DNA from: Amphritea sp.
GTDB lineage: Bacteria; Pseudomonadota; Gammaproteobacteria; Pseudomonadales; Balneatricaceae
Direction of reading: 5' to 3'
Assembly (NCBI GenBank): GCA_018067325.1
Contig: JAGPUU010000415.1
Span: forward strand, 1 to 20,481
DNA length: 20,481 nucleotides
Part shown: positions 6,669 to 14,447 of the stretch, one piece after another
Layout of the letters: the number at the start of each line of letters is the position of its first letter
Numbering within the stretch: position 1 is the first letter of the stretch
Translations under genes and position numbers: made by a program
Notes under the pieces: generated by a model
Database searches by the model: none
Told to the model about the DNA's origin: nothing
What the model saw: the letters and a program-made list of their open reading frames with translations, nothing else

Positions 6669-8411
6669 ATGGCGAATCAAGACAATAAATCACCAGAGAG
6701 TCAGTTGGTGAGTTTCTTGTCCGGTAATCCATTGCTGGGTTCCTGTCTGGGACAGAAAGAGATGGATGACCTGTTAGGGACTTTACCTTCTCTGGCAGCG
6801 CCATCGGCTAACACGGTTCAGGCCTGGACTGAGGCGATGATGAATTACCAGCGTGATACGCTGAAGTTGTGGATGAATCCTTGGTCAAACCTGACTGGAC
6901 AGGAAGGTTCAGCAGTGATTGAACCTCAGGCAGGTGATCGCCGTTTTAAAGATGAAGAGTGGAAAAACAACCCTGTTTGCAACTTCTTGATGCAATCTTA
7001 TCTGCTGGCATCACGTGCGATGTGTGAATCTGCTGATGCGAGTGAGCTAGATGCACATGATCAGCGAGTGCTGAGCTTTTACACCCGTTACGCTGCTGAT
7101 GCACTGGCGCCAACTAACTTCCTGCACACTAATCCTGAAGTGATCCGTCAGGCGGTTGAAAGCCAAGGTCAGAGTCTGGTCGACGGGTTCAAAAACATGA
7201 CCGAAGATTTGCAGTCCGGTGCTATTACGACGTCCGATCCTGATGGTTTCACACTGGGTGAAAATATTGCAGGCACTCAGGGCAGCGTGGTCTTCCGTAA
7301 TGAGTTGATGGAAGTGATTCAGTACAAGCCGCTGGTTGAAAAAGTTTATCAGCGACCACTTGTGATCGTGCCTCCCTGTGTTAATAAATTCTACATTTTC
7401 GACCTCAATGAGCGTAAGTCATTTGTTAAGCATGCGCTGGAGCAGGGTCAGAATGTCTTCATTATTTCCTGGCGTAATGCATCACAGGAAATGTGTGATG
7501 TGTCCTGGGATGATTACATTCAGAAAGGTCTCTGGACTGCATTTGATGTCGCCCGGGATATCAGTGGCATCAAAAAGATCAACGTATTGTCCTGGTGTAT
7601 CGGCGGTACCATGATGGTAACTGCGTTGGCTGCGATGTCAGCAACCGAACGCCGTAATATTGTTTCAGCGACCTTCCTTACTACCATGATCGATTTCTCC
7701 GATCCGGGTGAGGTTGAAGTTTTCGTCGATCAGAAGCAGATCGAAGGCTTCCATAATCGTGTGGAGACATCCGGTGTTCTTCCTGGTAACGACCTTGGGC
7801 GTGCAATGGCTATGCTGCATGCAAATGAGTCTATCTGGCACTTCGTGATCAACAACTACTTGCTGGGCAAAACGCCACCGCCTTTCGATGTGTTGCACTG
7901 GAATGCTGACACCTCCAATCTGCCAAAGGATATGTATAACTTCTTCGTCAACAACATGTACCAGAAGAACCTGCTTAAAGAGGCGGGTGGTGTGACCGTA
8001 TGCGGTAAGGCTTTGAATGTGGCAGATATCGATGTTCCCTGTTACTTCGTTTCAGCCACTGGAGACCATATTGTGCCTTGGCGCACGACCTTCCTGGCCA
8101 AAGATTTGATCGGAGATAATGTAGAATTTATTCTGACCGAAGGTGGTCACGTGTCGGGCACTGCGATTAACCATCCAGTTAAATGCCGTCGTTCATTCTG
8201 GCACGGCGGTGAGTCCGGTCTCAATGGTGACGACTGGCAGGCCTCAGCTGAAAAGCAGGCAGGTAGCTGGTGGGAGCATTGGCACGCATGGTTGTCCGAG
8301 AAAGGCGGTAAGCAGGTTGCTGCCCCTGAGCAGTTGGGCAATGATGCTTACCAGCCGATGGAAGCAGCCCCGGGTGTTTATGTTAAAGAAGACGTTAACC
8401 AAAACGGCTAA
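6669..8411 (+). CDS. phaC: Class I polyhydroxyalkanoate synthase
   Basis: A 580-residue polymerase that links (R)-3-hydroxyacyl-CoA into cytoplasmic PHA granules. It has a PhaC N-terminal domain and an alpha/beta-hydrolase catalytic domain. Family signatures are RPLVIVPPCVNKFYIFDLNE, FIISWRNA and DISGIKKINVLSWCIGGT. The catalytic triad is read as Cys310, Asp466 (GDHIVPW) and His494 (GGHVSG). The PHA-synthase lipase-like box, usually G-x-C-x-G-G, is S-W-C-I-G-G here. Length and the absence of a PhaE/PhaR partner fit class I. The frame extends to 6618, but the ATG at 6669 has a TAGGAG ribosome site and a typical start. It lies downstream of a predicted AraC-activated promoter. An alpha/beta hydrolase follows. 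No phaA or phaP is in the window. Confidence 0.95.
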   Translation: MANQDNKSPESQLVSFLSGNPLLGSCLGQKEMDDLLGTLPSLAAPSANTVQAWTEAMMNYQRDTLKLWMNPWSNLTGQEGSAVIEPQAGDRRFKDEEWKNNPVCNFLMQSYLLASRAMCESADASELDAHDQRVLSFYTRYAADALAPTNFLHTNPEVIRQAVESQGQSLVDGFKNMTEDLQSGAITTSDPDGFTLGENIAGTQGSVVFRNELMEVIQYKPLVEKVYQRPLVIVPPCVNKFYIFDLNERKSFVKHALEQGQNVFIISWRNASQEMCDVSWDDYIQKGLWTAFDVARDISGIKKINVLSWCIGGTMMVTALAAMSATERRNIVSATFLTTMIDFSDPGEVEVFVDQKQIEGFHNRVETSGVLPGNDLGRAMAMLHANESIWHFVINNYLLGKTPPPFDVLHWNADTSNLPKDMYNFFVNNMYQKNLLKEAGGVTVCGKALNVADIDVPCYFVSATGDHIVPWRTTFLAKDLIGDNVEFILTEGGHVSGTAINHPVKCRRSFWHGGESGLNGDDWQASAEKQAGSWWEHWHAWLSEKGGKQVAAPEQLGNDAYQPMEAAPGVYVKEDVNQNG

Positions 8412-8418
8412 TGGCGCT

Positions 8419-8450
8419 GGATGACTACACCCATTGGGCTGTAGTCATCC
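8419..8450 (+). terminator. Strong hairpin between phaC and the hydrolase gene
   Basis: A perfect 11-bp stem, GGATGACTACA with TGTAGTCATCC, encloses a 10-base loop that can itself pair CCC with GGG. It begins 7 bases after the phaC stop. No U-tract follows (TGTCGCAAAAG), so it is more likely a 3' mRNA-stabilising or partial-termination hairpin than a full terminator. Confidence 0.5.
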
Positions 8451-8483
8451 TGTCGCAAAAGAGTTTATTTAGGTGTTGTGTAT

Positions 8484-9407
8484 ATGATGTCGGGTGCAGC
8501 TAACAAAAATACCCTGGTGGCGAATATTCAAGCAGAACCTGCTCAACATACTGTATTGGGTTTTGGGCCTGACGGTTATCATGAAATCGCCTATACCCAA
8601 TGGGGTGAGCCAGATCCACAGCGGACCGTGATCTGCATCCATGGACTGACCCGTAATGCCCGCGACTTCGACAAGCTTGCGCGGCAGTTATCGGCAAACC
8701 ATCAGGTACTGTGCCCCGACGTAGTGGGGCGTGGTGACAGTGACTGGCTGGCAGATCATAGCCATTATACGTTGGATCAGTTTGCCGCGGACCAGAGGCA
8801 GGTTATCGCCCGATCAGGTGCGAATGCGGTGGATTTGATTGGTACCTCGATGGGAGGGCTGATCGGCATTGTGCTAGCTTCTGAGAAAAACTCTCCACTG
8901 CGACGGCTGGTGATCAATGATATTGGTCCCTTCATTCCTGCACCTGCAATTCGACGTATCAAAGAATACCTCTGTGTTGATCCGGTGTTTAGCTCACTCG
9001 ATGAAGCAGAGGCCTATTTTCGTGAGGTCTATGCTCAGACACATCCGATGACGGATCAGGATTGGCAGCATTACGCCCTGCATGGTGTGCGCCTGGATGA
9101 ACAGGGTCAATATCGTTTACATAACGACCCGAAAATCGGTGAGACGATCAAGCGTTATTGGGCGTTTATGCACGTCAATCTCTGGTCCTGTTGGGAACGT
9201 ATTGAGTGCCCGGTACTGGTGATACGCGGTGAGAAATCAGACTTCCTTACCGAGTCCATCGCCCAGCGGATGGCGACAACCGGTCCTAAGGCAGAGGTGA
9301 TTACTATTCCGGATATTGGACATCACCCTTCATTGCAGTCACAAGAGCAGATTTCAATGATTACTGATTGGCTGGATAAAACGCAATATGAGCCTGTTGT
9401 TGACTAG
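8484..9407 (+). CDS. Alpha/beta hydrolase (possible ester or hydroxyacid-oligomer hydrolase)
   Basis: A 307-residue cytoplasmic-looking alpha/beta-hydrolase. It shows the oxyanion motif ICIHGLTRN, the strand motif VLCPDVVGRGDSDW, the nucleophile elbow GTSMGG (Ser122), an acidic-residue region VLVIRGEKSDFL and the catalytic-His region IPDIGHHPSL (His280 or His281). There is no signal peptide. A GTG at 8478 could start the frame, but the ATG at 8484 is better spaced from AGG at 8471. It follows phaC after 72 bp across a strong hairpin, so co-transcription with reduced expression is plausible. Proximity to the PHA synthase suggests action on PHA-related or CoA/acyl esters. No motif here is diagnostic of a PHB depolymerase, so the substrate is left open. 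Confidence 0.85.
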   Translation: MMSGAANKNTLVANIQAEPAQHTVLGFGPDGYHEIAYTQWGEPDPQRTVICIHGLTRNARDFDKLARQLSANHQVLCPDVVGRGDSDWLADHSHYTLDQFAADQRQVIARSGANAVDLIGTSMGGLIGIVLASEKNSPLRRLVINDIGPFIPAPAIRRIKEYLCVDPVFSSLDEAEAYFREVYAQTHPMTDQDWQHYALHGVRLDEQGQYRLHNDPKIGETIKRYWAFMHVNLWSCWERIECPVLVIRGEKSDFLTESIAQRMATTGPKAEVITIPDIGHHPSLQSQEQISMITDWLDKTQYEPVVD

Positions 9408-9494
9408 GTAGGTGTTGAGCCCCTTTGGGCTTAGTAGATATAGAGGCTGTGGCAGCAGGCTTAAAATAAGATTTAATGACTTGAAAGCTGATTA

Positions 9495-9532
9495 CAGCAA
9501 GATAGTCCAGCAATTAAGCAATTTAATCAATC
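9495..9532 (+). promoter_or_regulatory. AraC-type direct-repeat operator upstream of mmsA
   Basis: Half-sites CAGC-N7-TCCAG (9495) and AAGC-N7-TCAAT (9516) are 21 bp apart. Across 40 bases this is 30/40 identical to the element at 6470 in front of phaC, with AGCAA, ATAGTCCA and ATCAATCA kept exactly. It is presumed bound by the same AraC-family regulator. Confidence 0.62.
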
Positions 9533-9547
9533 AGGTGGGCCAGGTTA

Positions 9548-9559
9548 CTGTGCTTAAAT
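9548..9559 (+). promoter_or_regulatory. Predicted -10 region of the mmsA promoter
   Basis: CTGTGCTTAAAT lies 16 bases after the operator end, the same offset and 11 of 12 bases as in the phaC promoter, with the -10-like TTAAAT at 9554-9559. The intervening 15 bases are not conserved, which makes the two conserved blocks stand out. The implied start is near 9566, with a leader of about 60 bases. Confidence 0.5.
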
Positions 9560-9626
9560 AATACCTGAGAATTAACTTAAACGCTGTGTGGCTAGGCAGC
9601 ACACACAGCCAAGCAAGGTGAAAAAA

Positions 9627-11120
9627 ATGACTCAGCAAGTCCCTTTACTGATCAACGGTGAAATGATTCAGAGCCAGAGCGAGCAATGGCTACCGGTAAC
9701 TAACCCAGCTACTCAGGACGTAATTGCTCAGGTGCCATGTGCTACTGAAGCTGAAGTTGAGCTGGCGATTGATGCGGCGAAAGCTGCATTTGAAACTTGG
9801 AAAGAAACCCCGGTGGGTGAGCGTGCGCGTCTGATGTTACGTTACCAGCACCTGCTGAAAGAGAATCACGACGAAATTGCAACGATTCTGTCACAGGAAA
9901 CCGGCAAAACCTTTGAAGATGCAAAGGGTGATGTATGGCGTGGTATCGAAGTTGTTGAACATGCTTGTAACATCGCATCTCTTAGCATGGGTGAGACAGT
10001 TGAAAACGTAGCCCGCAAGATTGACTGCTACAGCATTACCCAGCCATTGGGTGTGTGTGTGGGTATTACACCATTCAACTTCCCTGCAATGATTCCTTTG
10101 TGGATGTTCCCTATGGCGATTGCCTGCGGTAACACCTTTGTACTTAAGCCTTCTGAGCAAGATCCACTGACGCCGATGCGTTTGGCTGAACTGTTCCAGG
10201 AAGCCGGTGCTCCAGCGGGTCTGCTGCAGGTTGTGCATGGTACTAAAGACGTGGTAAATCAGCTGCTAACACATAAAGATACTCCAGCGATCTCTTTTGT
10301 TGGTTCAGTTGCCGTCGGTGAGCATATCTACCGTACCGGTACTGACAAGATGAAGCGTGTACAGGCATTTGCCGGTGCTAAGAACCATATGGTTATCATG
10401 CCGGATGCAGCGAAGAATCAGGTTGTTAACAGTATTGCAGGTGCTTCAGTCGGTGCTGCTGGTCAGCGCTGTATGGCGATATCGGTTGCAGTATTCGTTG
10501 GTAAGTCCCGTGAGTGGATTCCTGAAGTGCGTGATGCACTGGCTAAAGTCCGTCCCGGTGCATGGAACGATCCTGAGGCGGGTTATGGTCCGCAGATCAA
10601 TCCGCAGTCTAAAGAGAAGGTACTTGGATTTATTCAGCAAGGTAAAGATGCCGGTGCTGACTGTATTCTGGATGGTTCTGATGTCGTTGTTGAAGGTTAC
10701 CCTGATGGCAACTGGGTTGGTCCAACGATGTTCCGTAACGTGACTACTGATATGTCTATCTATCAGGAAGAGATCTTCGGTCCTGTACTGATTACGTTGG
10801 AAGTCGATACGCTGGACGAAGCGATCGAACTGATCAATAACAATCCTTACGGTAACGGTACTTCCATGTTTACCTCTTCTGGTGCTGCTGCACGTAAATA
10901 TCAGCATGAGATTAAAGTAGGTCAGGTGGGTATTAACGTTCCTGTACCAGTGCCTCTGCCAATGTTTTCTTTCACTGGTTGGAGAAAATCTTTTTACGGT
11001 GATCAGCACGCTTACGGTAAGCAGGCAGTGCGTTTCTACACTGAAACTAAGACGGTAACCGCGCGCTGGTTTGAGGATGATATTGATACAGGTGTAAATA
11101 CCTCTATCAACCTGAAGTAA
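9627..11120 (+). CDS. mmsA: Methylmalonate-semialdehyde dehydrogenase (CoA-acylating)
   Basis: A 497-residue aldehyde-dehydrogenase-family enzyme converting methylmalonate semialdehyde, NAD+ and CoA to propionyl-CoA and CO2, and malonate semialdehyde to acetyl-CoA. MmsA-specific wording includes [20 protein letters not shown], the catalytic loop [11 protein letters not shown] (Cys282) and [20 protein letters not shown] near the C-terminus. Length matches the family (about 500). The frame runs back to a GTG at 9588, but the ATG at 9627 has AAGGTG 8 bases upstream and gives the standard N-terminus. It is first gene of the valine cluster, behind an AraC-type promoter shared in design with phaC. 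The next gene starts 148 bp downstream. Confidence 0.95.
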   Translation: MTQQVPLLINGEMIQSQSEQWLPVTNPATQDVIAQVPCATEAEVELAIDAAKAAFETWKETPVGERARLMLRYQHLLKENHDEIATILSQETGKTFEDAKGDVWRGIEVVEHACNIASLSMGETVENVARKIDCYSITQPLGVCVGITPFNFPAMIPLWMFPMAIACGNTFVLKPSEQDPLTPMRLAELFQEAGAPAGLLQVVHGTKDVVNQLLTHKDTPAISFVGSVAVGEHIYRTGTDKMKRVQAFAGAKNHMVIMPDAAKNQVVNSIAGASVGAAGQRCMAISVAVFVGKSREWIPEVRDALAKVRPGAWNDPEAGYGPQINPQSKEKVLGFIQQGKDAGADCILDGSDVVVEGYPDGNWVGPTMFRNVTTDMSIYQEEIFGPVLITLEVDTLDEAIELINNNPYGNGTSMFTSSGAAARKYQHEIKVGQVGINVPVPVPLPMFSFTGWRKSFYGDQHAYGKQAVRFYTETKTVTARWFEDDIDTGVNTSINLK

Positions 11121-11126
11121 AGCTAC

Positions 11127-11166
11127 AGCGCTGGGAGTCTCGGCAGATGCCTTGATTTCCAGCGCT
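11127..11166 (+). terminator. Composite hairpin after mmsA
   Basis: The outer arms AGCGCTGG (11127-11134) and CCAGCGCT (11159-11166) pair perfectly, and an inner GGCA/TGCC can pair within the loop. Only TGTTACGTTT follows, so it is probably an attenuating or RNA-stabilising structure separating mmsA from the downstream genes, not a full terminator. Confidence 0.35.
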
Positions 11167-11268
11167 TGTTACGTTTCGCCAACAAATAGCTATTAAAGAT
11201 TGTTGAATAAGAATCTACAGGACCTGTTGTAACGTGCTGAGCACAAGGTCTTTAGTACGAGGTGAGTA

Positions 11269-12426
11269 ATGGATTTTGAACTGAACGAAGATCAGATTGC
11301 GTTTGCCGATATGGCCCGTAACTTTGCCCAGAATGAACTGGCACCCAATGCCGGTGAGTGGGATCTACAGCAAACTTTCCCGGTAGAGGTTTTGAAAGCG
11401 GCAGGTGAACTGGGCTTCTGTGGTCTGTATTCCCATGAGGACGTCGGTGGTCTGGGAATGAGTCGCCTGGATTCCAGCATCATCTTTGAGCAATTGGCGA
11501 TGGGTTGTACTTCGACGACCGCATTTATCACAATTCATAATATGGCTACCTGGATGATCTCTGAATTTGGCGCAGAAGATGTGCGTCAGCAGTGGTGCCC
11601 AGAGCTCACCGCCGGTGAAAAACTGGCATCCTACTGTCTTACCGAGCCGAACGCTGGCTCCGATGCGGCATCGCTTAAATCAACTGCCCGTCGTGATGGT
11701 GATGACTACATATTAAATGGCAGCAAGATCTTTATATCCGGCGCAGGGGCTACCGATTGTCTGGTGGTCATGGCGCGCACCGGTGTTGATGGTCCTAAGG
11801 GGATCTCTGCCTTTGCTGTTGATGCCACGCTGGAGGGTATTACCTACGGCCGTAAAGAAGAAAAAATGGGCTGGAACAGCCAACCAACCCGCATGATTAC
11901 GTTTGAAGATGTCCGTATACCCGCATCGGCTATTCTGGGACAGGAAGGGGATGGCTTTAAAATTGCGATGCGCGGTTTGGATGGCGGACGTATTAATATT
12001 GCGACTTGCTCAATTGGTACCGCTCAGCAGGCACTGGATAACGCGACTGAGTATATGCACGAGCGTAAGCAGTTTGGTAAACCGCTGGCTAGCTTTCAGG
12101 CACTGCAGTTCAAATTGGCTAACTCAGCCACCGAATTGGTAGCTGCGCGCCAGATGGTGCGAATGGCCGCTTCCCGTCTTGATAATAACCACCCGGATAA
12201 AAGTACTTACTGTGCGATGGCAAAGCGATTTGCTACCGATGTTGGCTTTAATGTAGCCGATGAGGCACTACAGATTTTCGGCGGTAATGGTTATATCAAA
12301 GAATATCCGATGGAGCGTTTCCTGCGGGATAACCGGGTGCACCGGATTCTGGAAGGAACAAACGAAATCATGAACGTCATTATTGCTCGTCGATTGTTGC
12401 TGGAAAATGCAGCAGCGATTCTTTAA
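11269..12426 (+). CDS. Acyl-CoA dehydrogenase, isobutyryl-CoA dehydrogenase type
   Basis: A 385-residue FAD-dependent acyl-CoA dehydrogenase. Signatures in order are MDFELNEDQIAFADMARNFA, YCLTEPNAGSDAASLKSTA, the ERKQFGKPLASFQALQFKLA stretch, LQIFGGNGYIKEYPMERFLR and the catalytic-base loop LEGTNEIM (Glu362). Length is typical of the short/branched-chain class. Its place between mmsA and the hydratase, hydrolase and mmsB genes points to isobutyryl-CoA to methacrylyl-CoA, the first dedicated step of distal valine breakdown. Activity on propionyl-CoA giving acryloyl-CoA is a possible side role. An electron-transfer flavoprotein is required but not in view. The start ATG is preceded by GAGGTGAG. 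The C-terminus is intact. Confidence 0.93.
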   Translation: MDFELNEDQIAFADMARNFAQNELAPNAGEWDLQQTFPVEVLKAAGELGFCGLYSHEDVGGLGMSRLDSSIIFEQLAMGCTSTTAFITIHNMATWMISEFGAEDVRQQWCPELTAGEKLASYCLTEPNAGSDAASLKSTARRDGDDYILNGSKIFISGAGATDCLVVMARTGVDGPKGISAFAVDATLEGITYGRKEEKMGWNSQPTRMITFEDVRIPASAILGQEGDGFKIAMRGLDGGRINIATCSIGTAQQALDNATEYMHERKQFGKPLASFQALQFKLANSATELVAARQMVRMAASRLDNNHPDKSTYCAMAKRFATDVGFNVADEALQIFGGNGYIKEYPMERFLRDNRVHRILEGTNEIMNVIIARRLLLENAAAIL

Positions 12427-12450
12427 CGAGTTGTTTTTTTAAAGCGCTAT

Positions 12451-12489
12451 TAAGAATATAAAAGACGGTTAACGTCTGCTAAGAATATA
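12451..12489 (+). repeat. Direct repeat flanking a small hairpin between the dehydrogenase and hydratase genes
   Basis: TAAGAATATA occurs at 12451-12460 and again at 12480-12489. Between them AGACG/CGTCT (12463-12467, 12473-12477) forms a short stem around GTTAA. The second repeat runs into the ribosome site of the hydratase gene. The role is unknown. Confidence 0.4.
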
Positions 12490-12503
12490 TAAGGAAGATC
12501 ACC

Positions 12504-13280
12504 ATGACCGATAAGCTGATTGTTGAAAAGCGCGGCAGTATTGCGCTGCTGACAATGAATAATCCACCGGCAAACACTTGGACTGAAGAGAGTCTGAAAG
12601 GTTTAAAGGCACTGGTGGAAGAGCTGAATGCCGATCGTGAAATTTATAGTTTAGTGATTACCGGTCAGGGCGAAAAATTCTTCTCCGCCGGTGCTGATTT
12701 GAACCTGTTTGCCGGTGGTGATCGAAGTGTTGCCCGTGATATGGCACGTTATTTCGGTGAAGCTTTTGAAACATTGAGCAAGTTTCGCGGTGTGTCTATT
12801 GCTGCGATAAACGGTTTTGCTATGGGTGGCGGCCTGGAAGTGGCGCTGGCTTGCGACGTACGTATCGCAGAAGAACAGTCACAGATGGCGTTGCCGGAAG
12901 CGAAAGTTGGTCTGCTGCCATGTGCTGGTGGTACACAAAATCTGACTATGTTAGTTGGTGAGGGCTGGACTAAGCGCCTGATCCTCTGTGGCGAGCGGAT
13001 TAAAGCGGCTAAAGCGATGGAAATTGGTTTGGTTGAAGAAGTTGTTCCTAAGGGGCAGGCGTTGGAAAAAGCACTGGAGCTGGCAGCAAATGTTGCTCAA
13101 CAGAGTCCGACTGCAGTGGCATCCTGTAAAGAGTTGATTCAGAACAACCGCACCCAACATTGGGATGCAGGTTACATTCTTGAGCGTGAACTGTTTGTTG
13201 ATCTGTTCTTCACTGAAGACCAGAAAGAGGGGGTTAATGCCTTCCTTGGAAAGCGTGCCCCAGAATGGAAAAACCGCTAA
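12504..13280 (+). CDS. Enoyl-CoA hydratase (methacrylyl-CoA hydratase role)
   Basis: A 258-residue crotonase-fold enzyme. The oxyanion/acetyl-binding signatures FFSAGADLNLFAGG and INGFAMGGGLEVALACDVRI are present. The two catalytic glutamates of classical hydratases are at Glu112 (GGGLEVALACD) and Glu132 (MALPEAKVG), 20 apart as in rat ECH Glu144/Glu164, so it is a true hydratase and not an isomerase or a dead homologue. By context it hydrates methacrylyl-CoA to 3-hydroxyisobutyryl-CoA, and possibly acryloyl-CoA to 3-hydroxypropionyl-CoA. The ribosome site AAGGAAG is strong. It ends 22 bp before the next crotonase-fold gene, a likely shared transcript. A 5-bp stem (13273-13285) frames its stop codon. 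Confidence 0.92.
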   Translation: MTDKLIVEKRGSIALLTMNNPPANTWTEESLKGLKALVEELNADREIYSLVITGQGEKFFSAGADLNLFAGGDRSVARDMARYFGEAFETLSKFRGVSIAAINGFAMGGGLEVALACDVRIAEEQSQMALPEAKVGLLPCAGGTQNLTMLVGEGWTKRLILCGERIKAAKAMEIGLVEEVVPKGQALEKALELAANVAQQSPTAVASCKELIQNNRTQHWDAGYILERELFVDLFFTEDQKEGVNAFLGKRAPEWKNR

Positions 13281-13302
13281 GCGGTATACTGAGATATTGA
13301 TA

Positions 13303-14400
13303 ATGAGCTGTGTGCTGTTTAATGAATATCCGACTCAGGATGGTAAAAAGGTCGTAGAGATCTGCCTGAACGCGGAGCCTTCGCTCAATGCGTTGACTCT
13401 GGAAATGATCGATCTGATTCAGCCGCGAATGGATGCATGGAAGCGAGATGACAGTGTCGTCGCTGTGTTATTGAACAGTAGTGGTCAGAAAGCATTTTGC
13501 GTCGGTGGTGATGTTGTTAACCTGTATAAGGCGATGACCGGCGAGATGTATGAAGACTTTCCGCTGGATTTCTTTACCCGTGAGTACAGCCTCGATTACG
13601 CGATCCATACCTACCCGAAACCGATAATCTGCTGGGGCAGTGGTTTCGTGATGGGCGGTGGCATGGGGCTGATTAACGGCTGTAGTCACCGTATCGTTAC
13701 TGAAACTACGCATATGGCGATGCCGGAAGTCACGATCGGTCTGTATCCTGACGTTGGCGGAAGTTGGTTTCTCAACCATATGCCGGGACGCACGGGGCTG
13801 TTTATGGGCCTGACTGGTCACCGTATGAATGCCGCTGATGCACTCTATCTGGGTTTGGCGGATCGTTTTATCGCGGCCAAGAAACTACCAGAGGTGATTG
13901 AGCGGTTGCAGGGCGAGAGCTGGCAGGGCGATGCATATGCGTCAGTGAATCGAGTACTGCGTGTGATGGAGAGAGAATCCGCTGATCACATGGTGAGCCA
14001 TTCACCGGTCCAGAGTCATTACGAGCTGATCCAGAAAGTCACCGATCATGACACCCTCAAAGAAATCATCACCGCGATCCTTAGTCAAGAGAGCGATGAT
14101 CGTTGGTTTAAGGGCGCACAGAAAACGTTGAAAAACGGCAGCCCGATGGCGATCTATATGATCCATCAGCAGTGGCTGCGTTCGCGTCATCTGTCACTGC
14201 GTGAAGTGTTTCAGCATGAATTGGTATTGTCGGTACGTTCCTGTCAGGAGCGCGAGTTCTCTGAAGGTGTACGTGCCTTACTAATCGATAAAGACAACTG
14301 TCCGGCGTGGACCTTTCCTTCATTAGGTGAGGTAGACGAATCCTACATAGAGAGCTTGTTTACGTCACCCTGGGATAAGAACCCTTTGGCGCATCTATAG
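13303..14400 (+). CDS. 3-hydroxyisobutyryl-CoA hydrolase
   Basis: A 365-residue crotonase-family thioesterase, about 100 residues longer than the preceding hydratase through a C-terminal helical extension, as in mammalian HIBCH. The signatures FCVGGDVVNLY, CWGSGFVMGGGMGL and the catalytic stretch MAMPEVTIGLYPDVGGSWFL carry Glu142 and Asp150, matching the HIBCH Glu/Asp pair 8 residues apart. It releases free 3-hydroxyisobutyrate (or 3-hydroxypropionate) from CoA. The frame runs upstream to an ATG at 13165 inside the hydratase gene; that extension has no homology-like content, so the ATG at 13303 is used, though its ribosome site (GAG) is weak, suggesting translational coupling to the upstream gene. 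Confidence 0.93.
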   Translation: MSCVLFNEYPTQDGKKVVEICLNAEPSLNALTLEMIDLIQPRMDAWKRDDSVVAVLLNSSGQKAFCVGGDVVNLYKAMTGEMYEDFPLDFFTREYSLDYAIHTYPKPIICWGSGFVMGGGMGLINGCSHRIVTETTHMAMPEVTIGLYPDVGGSWFLNHMPGRTGLFMGLTGHRMNAADALYLGLADRFIAAKKLPEVIERLQGESWQGDAYASVNRVLRVMERESADHMVSHSPVQSHYELIQKVTDHDTLKEIITAILSQESDDRWFKGAQKTLKNGSPMAIYMIHQQWLRSRHLSLREVFQHELVLSVRSCQEREFSEGVRALLIDKDNCPAWTFPSLGEVDESYIESLFTSPWDKNPLAHL

Positions 14401-14447
14401 ATTTCACGGGGAGTTACCCCTGCAGAATAAGAACAAAGGAAAAGAAA

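Noticed and set aside
9418..9431. AGCCC/GGGCT hairpin after the hydrolase gene
   Set aside because: Only a 5-bp stem, and no T run follows; too weak to call a terminator.
10446..11009. A 187-codon minus-strand frame inside mmsA
   Set aside because: Antisense to the strongly conserved MmsA coding region; composition is rich in Arg/Thr/Ile and no motif is present.
13273..13285. ACCGC/GCGGT stem around the hydratase stop codon
   Set aside because: Five base pairs with a three-base loop is within chance; kept only as a remark under the gene.
13165..13302. Upstream extension of the 3-hydroxyisobutyryl-CoA hydrolase
   Set aside because: It overlaps the hydratase gene in another frame and looks unlike the family N-terminus; ATG 13303 fits HIBCH alignment.
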